Assembly (NCBI GenBank): GCA_050305635.1
Contig: JBNLFS010000020.1
Coordinates: 1 to 64,000, forward strand
DNA length: 64,000 nucleotides
Source: Thiodiazotropha sp050305635
GTDB taxonomy: Bacteria > Pseudomonadota > Gammaproteobacteria > Chromatiales > Chromatiaceae
Direction of reading: 5' to 3'
The translations under genes were made by a program, and so were the position numbers. Below are positions 55,228-64,000 of the stretch, one piece after another (the stretch's first letter is position 1; each line of letters starts with the position of its first letter). The notes below the pieces were generated by a model, which saw only the letters and a list, made by a program, of their open reading frames with translations, was not told where the DNA came from and did no database searches.

Positions 55228-55250
55228 GGGTTATCTCAAAAGATAAACCC
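55228..55250. promoter_or_regulatory. Stem-loop beside the long inverted repeat
   Basis: GGGTTATCT (55228-55236) and AGATAAACCC (55241-55250) form a stem with one extra A and a CAAA loop, adjacent to the larger inverted repeat. Confidence 0.4.
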
Positions 55251-55661
55251 TGCATATGAATTGTCCAGAGTGCCCGCTGATAAGTAAAAACCGCATAAAT
55301 AAACCAATATGAGGGATATTACGCATGTGGATGGATGTTATTCCGGGTGATATCTCTGAGATTCCTGAGCGTCCCAGGCAAAACTCAAGATTGGTCGCAA
55401 CGAATTCTCTGGGGTCGTTCACTTTGTAATTAAAAACTTTTATGGAACCAATCGCGATAAGTTTTGTGACGGATTATCCGCCATACCCGTTCGGGATGCG
55501 GGTGCCGGGTTAATAATAATTGCAATCGGTATTCAGGCTGTGTTGATGAGCGAAACCGAATCGAAACCGGTCACTGGCGAATACCCCAAAGATTGCCCGA
55601 TCATCCTTGTGCATGGGAGCACTATAGTTATTCGGATAACAATCAAAACATGGAGCTGCCG

Positions 55662-57539
55662 ATGATCCCTCTCCATTTGCCGCGTACCCCGTTCATTCCC
55701 GCCGCTCTGTTGTGTACGCTGCTGGCCGCCTGCTCCCCCCAGCCGGGGACCACCCATCTTGTTGACAAGCAAGCTCCGGGCGGCGAAGCGAACGACCCCT
55801 TGACCCGCTATGACGCGGTCTCCGCAATCGAGATCGTCGACAGTCCGGCCACCGGGGTGGCCCTGGGGTGGGGGTGGAACCGGGGGGATTCCGAGCCGGT
55901 GCCGACGATCTGTGTCGAGTTCGTTCCCGGCGAGGAACCGGCCCAGACCCGCTATATGACCATGCAGGAAGTGTCCGACAACTACACCCTGATGAAGAGC
56001 CTGGGGGTGTCCGCGGAGGCCTCGGTGAAGGCGATCGGCTATGAGGCCAGCGGCAAGGCGGCGTTTGCCAAGTCCATGGATATGAGCAGCGAACGTTCCA
56101 CTTTTATCCTCAACGCGGTGGTGCAGAACGGGGTCCGTTACACCGCTCCGGTGCCGGACGATTCCGTTTCGGTCGGTGAGGCGCAGGCTGCCGGGTACCA
56201 GCCCCCGGTGAACGAACGGGGCGGTTCCCGGGGTGCGGTGCGATTGACCCCCGAGGCCCTGGCCCTGGCGAAAAAGCGCGACGGGCTGGAGGCTTTCAAG
56301 CACCGCTGTGGATCCGCGTTCGTTTCAGCGATTTACGGGGGCGCCAAGCTGACGGCGGCATTGAGCATCGCCGCGGACAGTCTGGAGGAGAAAGAGTCTC
56401 TGAGCGCGGACCTCAGTGGCGGGGGCTGGGGCGCGCGATTCGAATCCAAGTTGAACGAAAACAAAACCACAGGCAGCCGCTCCGAGCGCATGGACCTGTC
56501 CCTGTTCATGACCGGTGGCAAGGGTGACACCATTCCCGCGACGCAGAAGGATCTGACCGACAAACTGCAGACCCTCTCCCTGGACGCCTATGTGGCGCCC
56601 AAGGACTTCCAGATCGCCATCACCCCCTATGAAATATTGTCGAACTGGCCGGGCAGGATTCTGCCGGACAAGCAGACGGAGTTCGAAGAACTGGCCAGTT
56701 ACTGGGGCAGCTACAATACCCTCTACGACGAGATGCAGCAGGCCCTGGACAATCCCCAGGACTATGTGGCGGTGAGTCGCGACGCGAACGGCTGCCTGGT
56801 GGTGCCCAGCTGCTCGGTTCAGCGCGAGGCCCTGTCCGCCTCACAACAGACCCTCAAACTGATGACCGAGCGTCGGGTCGAAATCCCAGGCTGGGAGCCG
56901 ATCTTTAAACAGATCGAAAAACCCCTGGTCGAGGCCCGGGACAAGGCCAAGGCATCCCTGGCCCAGTGTGAGAAGGACAACAGTCTGATCACTGAGATTG
57001 CCACCGACAGCCCGATGCAGACACTCAAGCGCGCCCAGGACGAGGTGCTGGTCAAGTTGCGCAGGATGCAGGAGGAGGCCCGCATCTGCAGCGATCGCAG
57101 TGATGTGTGCGATTTCTCTCCGGATAATTACCGCAGTCCCTACGCCTTCCGCATTCAGCTGCCGATGCCCGCCAAGGCATCCCTGATCCGTCTCGAGGAG
57201 CTGACCGATCTGCATGTGGGTCGTACGGCCAAACAACGCTGTTCGATCTCATCCACCGACCCGGGATGCCTGACCAACCGACAGATCGATCAGTGGGGTG
57301 ATAAACTCGGTTTCATTCCTGTCACCCGTCAGATGGACCCGCAACGTTTCGCGCTTTACCAGGCCCGTCTCGAAGGTCTGGATAAAGCCGAAACCGCGGA
57401 TCAAGCATCACCGAAACCGGGATGTGTAGCTCAGCCGTACTCCTATGAGCAGGGCCGTGATGACGTGATCTGGTACAACCCGGCTTACCGGCAACCCTCC
57501 GCAACGGACACCGGGACAGAGACGCAGAAGGGCGCGTGA
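55662..57539 (+). CDS. Lipoprotein with MACPF/CDC-like segment, function unknown
   Basis: The 625-residue protein has a lipoprotein signal (PAALLCTLLAACSPQPG). A central stretch, GLEAFKHRCGSAFVSAIYGG followed by AKLTAAL, resembles the MACPF signature region (usually F...YGTHYV...GG) of membrane-attack/perforin-like and cholesterol-dependent cytolysin-like proteins. Preceding and following segments are rich in Ser/Ala and could form the hairpins that insert in membranes. The C-terminal half is helical with several Cys pairs. ATG 55662 has GGAG upstream. Its stop overlaps the next gene's GTG, so both are made together. The MACPF link is by eye only; a plain structural lipoprotein is possible. 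Confidence 0.5.
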   Translation: MIPLHLPRTPFIPAALLCTLLAACSPQPGTTHLVDKQAPGGEANDPLTRYDAVSAIEIVDSPATGVALGWGWNRGDSEPVPTICVEFVPGEEPAQTRYMTMQEVSDNYTLMKSLGVSAEASVKAIGYEASGKAAFAKSMDMSSERSTFILNAVVQNGVRYTAPVPDDSVSVGEAQAAGYQPPVNERGGSRGAVRLTPEALALAKKRDGLEAFKHRCGSAFVSAIYGGAKLTAALSIAADSLEEKESLSADLSGGGWGARFESKLNENKTTGSRSERMDLSLFMTGGKGDTIPATQKDLTDKLQTLSLDAYVAPKDFQIAITPYEILSNWPGRILPDKQTEFEELASYWGSYNTLYDEMQQALDNPQDYVAVSRDANGCLVVPSCSVQREALSASQQTLKLMTERRVEIPGWEPIFKQIEKPLVEARDKAKASLAQCEKDNSLITEIATDSPMQTLKRAQDEVLVKLRRMQEEARICSDRSDVCDFSPDNYRSPYAFRIQLPMPAKASLIRLEELTDLHVGRTAKQRCSISSTDPGCLTNRQIDQWGDKLGFIPVTRQMDPQRFALYQARLEGLDKAETADQASPKPGCVAQPYSYEQGRDDVIWYNPAYRQPSATDTGTETQKGA

Positions 57540-58894
57540 AGATGCCGGGTGTGTCTTCTCGGTTTCAATTCCTGTGGTTGCTGCTGGGTTTGCTGAGCAG
57601 TCTGTGCGCGAACGCCGCCTGTCATCTGGCTGAGGTCGATTGGCAGGCGGATACCGCGTTGTCGCAATTTCTGCATAGTTGCGAGCGCCCTCCGGACGAT
57701 CAGGAACGCTGGCTTTATACCTGGGGCCATGAGGAAAAATTCGCCCTCCTGACCCACGACGGGTATGGTGTGTTTCGCGTCTTCAATGATGCCCAGCAGT
57801 TCACCTTTGCCGGTATCCAGGCGCGGCGTTTTCTGTTCGAGTACAAGGACTATCCCCGTTTTCCGCTGTATACCGACCTGCTACGCAAATCTCTGGGCAC
57901 TGCCACGGTTGGGACGCTGTATGCCTATACCCGGAATCAGGAGATGCTCGACCGGTTGCAGCGATTGTGGTCCCGACAGGTCACTCAGGACGGTAACATA
58001 CCGGCGCCCGCGGACGATGGCACCCGCTCCGCCGCTCGGACCGGGCTGACCGCATTGGCGTTCAATCAGGTCAATCCCGGGTTTCTCGAGGACCTGCCCC
58101 ACGCAATCGAAACGCTGATCGATGACACGCAAAAAGCACTCAAGAGCCTCGATCTCCCTCAACAGCGACGGCTCTATCTGCAGGGTCGGCTGCTGGGATT
58201 GAAACGGGCTCAGCAAGCCGGTGAGGGCGGTTTGCCATCGAACATCTCCTACGGACCTTCGGTCTATTTTTCCAATGCGCCGAATACCGCGATCCATCAC
58301 TACTTTGACGGGAAGCATACCGGTATCGCCTGCCGCCTGAGCGACACGGATCGGGTGACCGACCTGACGGATCCCCAGGACCGGCAGGCCATGCTGGCCC
58401 ATGACATCCTGTTACACCGCGCCGACGGTAGTGCGGATAAATTTCCCGGCGGCTACAACGAACTGGTCAATCCACTGGCCTACCGCTCAGCGACCCAGGG
58501 CCGGTTGATCAAGAATGGCAATGTCTATGCGGATACCGGGCTGATTCACTATGAAGCCCCCGGCGTGTGCCGGCGCATCCGATTGGATGATTTCCGTACC
58601 TGTGACGCGGTGGTGCGCTTGCTCCAGGTAGGCCTGTTCAACGGCGGCAGTGAGGCGGGCCCGCTCTACCGGATGCTGACCATCGATGAAGCGGAACAGC
58701 AGGTACAACACTTTCTGGGTGCGATACGCGGTTGCACGGTGACCGCCTCTGATGCGCAGGCCCGGCAATCACAAAACCTCCCGGCCCTACCCAACACCTG
58801 CGACTCAGTTCGAGGCGCAGCCTTCGCCCAGGGATTCTTCTACCGTTCCAATCAAGCGTTCTTCGAAACGCTGCAACGGGAACGCTGTCGTTGA
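57536..58894 (+). CDS. Exported protein coupled to the MACPF-like lipoprotein, function unknown
   Basis: The 452-residue protein has a signal peptide (QFLWLLLGLLSSLCANAA). The mature part has eight or so cysteines, a mixed helix/strand pattern and no motif I recognise. The start is GTG 57536, overlapping the upstream stop by four bases, or ATG 57542. Tight coupling implies a shared function with the upstream lipoprotein, for example as partner, chaperone or immunity-like protein. Confidence 0.6.
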   Translation: MKMPGVSSRFQFLWLLLGLLSSLCANAACHLAEVDWQADTALSQFLHSCERPPDDQERWLYTWGHEEKFALLTHDGYGVFRVFNDAQQFTFAGIQARRFLFEYKDYPRFPLYTDLLRKSLGTATVGTLYAYTRNQEMLDRLQRLWSRQVTQDGNIPAPADDGTRSAARTGLTALAFNQVNPGFLEDLPHAIETLIDDTQKALKSLDLPQQRRLYLQGRLLGLKRAQQAGEGGLPSNISYGPSVYFSNAPNTAIHHYFDGKHTGIACRLSDTDRVTDLTDPQDRQAMLAHDILLHRADGSADKFPGGYNELVNPLAYRSATQGRLIKNGNVYADTGLIHYEAPGVCRRIRLDDFRTCDAVVRLLQVGLFNGGSEAGPLYRMLTIDEAEQQVQHFLGAIRGCTVTASDAQARQSQNLPALPNTCDSVRGAAFAQGFFYRSNQAFFETLQRERCR

Positions 58895-58919
58895 GTTTTG
58901 CAGGTCATGGCGTGCTCTG

Positions 58920-61622
58920 TTACGTGTACCGCCTTATCGGGTTAGACCGGGTCATGCCGTAGAGACCGGCAAACAACAGCAACCATCCGGGTGACAGGGC
59001 GCCGCCGCCGCCACTGCTCGTGTCTTGAACCGTTGATTCCGTATCACCGTTGCTGTCTTCGGTATCACCGGTATCTCCGCTATCGGCATCCGAATCCCCA
59101 TTCTGCTCATCACTGCTGTCCGATGCGCTGACGATGAGGCCGCCCAGGATTACGATCTTGCCATCGACCATGCCATCCCCGTCGTTGGGTCCTCCATCTT
59201 CCAGGGTCATTTGCACACACCAGGTGTTTTCATTCAGGCCGCTCACAAAGGCATCACTCCCGGGCGCCGGGCACGACCGGTTCGTGCCGGAGACACTGCT
59301 CAGCTGGTTGTGGGTGTCCTCGGCGAAGGTCTGCCAACCATTCGGCGTGAATACCCGGAATTCGGAGTCGACTGTGATGGCCGCCTGTTGCGGTATCACA
59401 ACCCGAACACTGTTGCCCTCACCGGGCAGATTCTTGATCTGGAAATTGTACAAACCGGGATAGTACACAGGATCCGCCGGATCGGTTGTGCCGCAGAGAT
59501 CCGGTAAACCACAGTGCGTAATGTCCTGCGGTGCAATGGATGCGGAATAGACCAACGCTTGAAATGCGGTGTCGCCCAAAAACAGTTCCAGGCCGGGATC
59601 GGCCTCGATCACCCTTTCCGCGTCAGCCTTGATGACCTGAAGCTGGTTGCGCGGTAGATGGGAATGATCGAGATAGTCCGGGATGCCGTCCATATCGGAA
59701 TCGTCGGATCCATCCGGGTAGTCGAGCACCCCGTCCTGATCCGTGTCACCGTTGTAACGGGCCGGGTCCGCATTCACGACCAGGAAACTGAGTTCATCAC
59801 TCATTTGCCAGAGGTCCAGGTTCACGGTCACACCCACTCGATACAGGCCGGGTTGAAGGGATGCCGGGTCGAGCGTAAAGGCGTCTTCCCGGGTATCGAT
59901 GTCGATCAACGTCCCATCCGAACCCTGCCATGCATAACGGGCCTGCGTGGTATCCGTGGTGTCGGGCAACCCCTTGAGGGTGGTGGTGAGAATCACAGGG
60001 TTCGAGCTTCTCAATAGGATGCGATAGGGCTCATTGGCCTGGTTGATGGTCAATGAAACCCGGGGTGAAGGGTTGGTGGTGGCGAGGATGATGTCGCAGC
60101 GGGTAATGCCGCCGGGCACTGCATTCGTGACCTCATCCATCTCAAGCCATGCACTGAGCAGCGTGGTGGGATCGCTCAGCATGACAACGTGGATCGGAAT
60201 TTCGAGAGCCGTTTCATGGCCGTCGAGTCTGAGTGTGCCGGCAAACAGGGTTTGTTCACGATCATCACCGTAGCGGATACCTTTCAGCCGGTAGTCGATG
60301 GTTACCGGATAGGCGGAGGCCTCGCCACTCAACTCAAACGGACAGGCATAGTGGTCATCGTAATAGTCGCTGTGATCCTTGCTGAATTCGATGATGGGTG
60401 CGATGGAAATCAGCTGTGCCGCCTGGGTCGTGGTGCCTGCGCTGTCGGTTGCGGACCAGGTCAAAAGGTGATTGCCGCTGGGCAGTTCAAGTGGATCTCC
60501 GCTCACGGTTATCGGATCGTTTCCGTTGCTGGCCACGCTTTCCAGTACCGGGACGATATCCCCGTCCTGGACGTCATAAGCACTCACCATGCCCGGGTCA
60601 ACCTGGGTCAGTGCGCCCATGGCGGTGATATCGAGATGCTGTGAAAGGGTGATAACCGGGGCATAGCGGGCCGAGGTGATGACACTGCTGCGATTGCTGT
60701 AGATGACGTCACGGTATATCCGGGAACCGCTGTTCAATGAAACTTCATTGAAAATTTCAAGGCCGAGATCCTGCTCGGTGATGGTGTAGGGTTCCGCATC
60801 ATACTGAAGCCTCGGGTCAGCGTACGGATCGGGCCATCGGACATATCGCCAGAGATAGTCAAATGTCGTCCCGTCATCATCGAAGTAGCGGTTGTGCAGG
60901 GTCAGCGTCGAGCCGGTGGAAAAACTGCCTGTGATGTAAACCGCTCCGCTGGGTTCGTCCGGCACATCGGCGATCAGTTGTGGCACCGCCAGCGGCAGGG
61001 AGCGGAACTGCTCCGGGTTGCCCAGTCCGTCGTTGTAGGAAGCGACCACGCGGATTTCCCGATTCACGTCCTCATTGGTCAGGAAATAGGCTGCATAAAG
61101 GGCTCCGGGGATCGGTTCGTCATCGCGATACCACTGCAGACTCAGATCGCCGATGCCGTTAGCGTCGCTGAGGAAGCTGTCATCGATGCTGATCAGTTGA
61201 TCTTCCGCCGGGGTACCGAGAAACACCAGACGCCCCATGGTGGGTTCGTTTTCGCTTACGGACTGGATCTCGATGGGCTTTGAATCCTGCGCTAAGAACG
61301 CACCGCCGTTCTCCGTCGTGTAGAGATTCAAAGTGTAGTTGCCGGATGCGAAGGGACCGATCTCGATGGTGGTGTCGGTACAGGGTGCCGGTATCGGGTC
61401 AATGGTGAGACCCCCGAACAGTTGTACGTAGATATTGATGGCATGGCCATCGGATTCCGTACCGTATGTCTGGGTGAGATAGTACTCCGGACAGGTGGTC
61501 ACCCGGATCGACACGGGCTGGTCGTTGGCGGGACTTGCGTCGAGTACTTCAAAGCTGACCGCTGACGCAGATGAGAAAGGGAGGAGGGTGGATAAGAGGG
61601 CAATCCCTGGTAATGTTTTCAT
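58920..61622 (-). CDS. Large surface protein with calcium-type repeats and C-terminal sorting signal
   Basis: The 900-residue exported protein starts at ATG 61622 (AAAGGATC upstream) with signal MKTLPGIALLSTLLPFSSASA. Several beta-sandwich-like domains follow. A thrombospondin-3-like calcium loop near 705-740 reads NGDTDQDGVLDYPDG...DSDMDGIPDYLDHS. An acidic low-complexity linker leads to GGGGALSPGWLLLFAGLYGM and a short basic tail, a tripartite C-terminal signal of the GlyGly-CTERM/rhombosortase kind. It is therefore predicted to be cell-surface anchored. It is convergent with the MACPF-like pair. Confidence 0.78.
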   Translation of the reverse strand: MKTLPGIALLSTLLPFSSASAVSFEVLDASPANDQPVSIRVTTCPEYYLTQTYGTESDGHAINIYVQLFGGLTIDPIPAPCTDTTIEIGPFASGNYTLNLYTTENGGAFLAQDSKPIEIQSVSENEPTMGRLVFLGTPAEDQLISIDDSFLSDANGIGDLSLQWYRDDEPIPGALYAAYFLTNEDVNREIRVVASYNDGLGNPEQFRSLPLAVPQLIADVPDEPSGAVYITGSFSTGSTLTLHNRYFDDDGTTFDYLWRYVRWPDPYADPRLQYDAEPYTITEQDLGLEIFNEVSLNSGSRIYRDVIYSNRSSVITSARYAPVITLSQHLDITAMGALTQVDPGMVSAYDVQDGDIVPVLESVASNGNDPITVSGDPLELPSGNHLLTWSATDSAGTTTQAAQLISIAPIIEFSKDHSDYYDDHYACPFELSGEASAYPVTIDYRLKGIRYGDDREQTLFAGTLRLDGHETALEIPIHVVMLSDPTTLLSAWLEMDEVTNAVPGGITRCDIILATTNPSPRVSLTINQANEPYRILLRSSNPVILTTTLKGLPDTTDTTQARYAWQGSDGTLIDIDTREDAFTLDPASLQPGLYRVGVTVNLDLWQMSDELSFLVVNADPARYNGDTDQDGVLDYPDGSDDSDMDGIPDYLDHSHLPRNQLQVIKADAERVIEADPGLELFLGDTAFQALVYSASIAPQDITHCGLPDLCGTTDPADPVYYPGLYNFQIKNLPGEGNSVRVVIPQQAAITVDSEFRVFTPNGWQTFAEDTHNQLSSVSGTNRSCPAPGSDAFVSGLNENTWCVQMTLEDGGPNDGDGMVDGKIVILGGLIVSASDSSDEQNGDSDADSGDTGDTEDSNGDTESTVQDTSSGGGGALSPGWLLLFAGLYGMTRSNPIRRYT

Positions 61623-62139
61623 GATACAGATCCTTTGAGCACATTCCTTTTTTGCGCGTGCGCTCAGGTTATTGGATATACCCAGCCAAATCAAATGGGT
61701 GTTTAAAAAAGTAGGCGGCAGGCTTTGAGCCTGCCATACGACAGCGCCTTGCGGATTGTGTAAAACAGGGTGCTGTCCAAGCCGCTGACAAGGCCTTAAA
61801 AACATCGGTTGATCGCTCGGTCGTTTGTCTGGCAGACTGTTGCGCGGCATAAGAAAAACAACTGTTTGGACGCCTGAAACATAAACCCGCGAGCCTCGAG
61901 ATGGGGCGGCGGATTCGCCCGGCCCCGGTCCCCGGGGTGTGCCTTCCCGCGCCTTCGCATTGGATCGATACGTTCGACCGTGGGCGGTGCTTTCGGGACT
62001 GGCGGAGCAGAGCGTGACGGTTGGCCAATCAGCGCGTGCCAGGCCATGGATCAGGTCGATTCCCAACCCTTGGAGTTCGTCCCAGACGCCTGCTATAGTC
62101 AGGCAATTGCTGCGATGCAGCATGACACCGGAGACCCAC
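61623..62139. other. Divergent intergenic region with stem-loop
   Basis: GGCAGGCT-TTG-AGCCTGCC at 61717-61735 is a perfect hairpin. On the minus strand it is followed after four bases by a T-run (61710-61705), so it could act as a leader terminator for the surface protein gene. No gene was seen. Confidence 0.45.

Positions 62140-64000
<1,861 letters not shown>

Larger units (their letters stand above)
55055..55661. promoter_or_regulatory. Divergent control region between the decaheme operon and the coupled exported pair
   Basis: This 600-bp gap is AT-richer than its surroundings and contains the hairpins at 55173-55226 and 55228-55250. Promoters for both directions should lie here. No classical sigma-54 site with correct spacing was found: a TGGCA...TTGCAA match at about 55073-55090 has eleven instead of ten spacer bases. 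Confidence 0.45.

Noticed and set aside
59050..59463. Plus-strand frames across the GlyGly-CTERM-like surface protein
   Set aside because: They are antisense shadows; the minus-strand frame has a signal peptide, calcium loop and sorting tail.

Overview
The window reads like chromosome from a metabolically versatile gammaproteobacterium, possibly a Chromatiales- or Thiotrichales-like chemolithotroph. This is inferred from gene content only: Mtr-type extracellular electron transfer, sigma-54-controlled cyanate use, DUF6279, DUF3820 and DUF2189 proteins, a multicopper oxidase and a single-chain pyruvate carboxylase. No rRNA or tRNA gene and no CRISPR array was seen.

Layout. 1-3900 is an accessory patch. 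It holds a group II intron with its reverse transcriptase, a frameshifted unknown gene lying exactly between that intron and the 3' remnant of a second, oppositely oriented intron, an IS110-type transposase fragment and a VapBC-like toxin-antitoxin pair. 3971-9959 is a cyanate module: cyanase (cynS), a divergent nitrate/cyanate-type ABC transporter operon and a NifA-like sigma-54 activator. Three matches to the sigma-54 -24/-12 promoter lie in front of the three transcription units. 10311-18093 holds a large repeat-bearing lipoprotein, small nucleic-acid-binding proteins (Csp, RRM), a DUF3820 gene overlapping a truncated LysE exporter, a MITE-like repeat family and a decayed PAS-GAF-HD-GYP sensor. 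18536-33188 is ordinary chromosome: lipoprotein and membrane-protein pairs, a SulP-STAS-cyclic-nucleotide-binding fusion, a DsbA-like protein, a patatin-Omp85 protein, a GH13 debranching-type enzyme, MscL, a thioredoxin/propeller pair and a DUF2189 protein. 33307-45466 has a tandem GT4 glycosyltransferase pair, an HExxH metallopeptidase-like protein, a two-gene operon (cytochrome c fused to a periplasmic binding fold, plus a multicopper oxidase), an MBL-fold nuclease, a dienelactone hydrolase, a collapsed uracil-DNA glycosylase pseudogene and a calcium-binding-type protein.

46930-55054 is the most striking locus. It is a four-gene minus-strand operon encoding an OmcA/MtrC-type decaheme lipoprotein, an MtrA-type periplasmic decaheme cytochrome, an MtrB-type barrel and a second OmcA/MtrC-type decaheme lipoprotein, followed by an intrinsic terminator. 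That is 30 c-type hemes and a complete outer-membrane electron conduit. Divergent from it is a translationally coupled pair of unknown exported proteins, the first with a segment resembling the MACPF/CDC pore-forming fold. A GlyGly-CTERM-like surface protein follows, and the window ends inside pyruvate carboxylase.

Most starts were moved to internal ATGs with a Shine-Dalgarno match and a signal peptide. Functional calls rest on motifs read by eye; no database search was possible.
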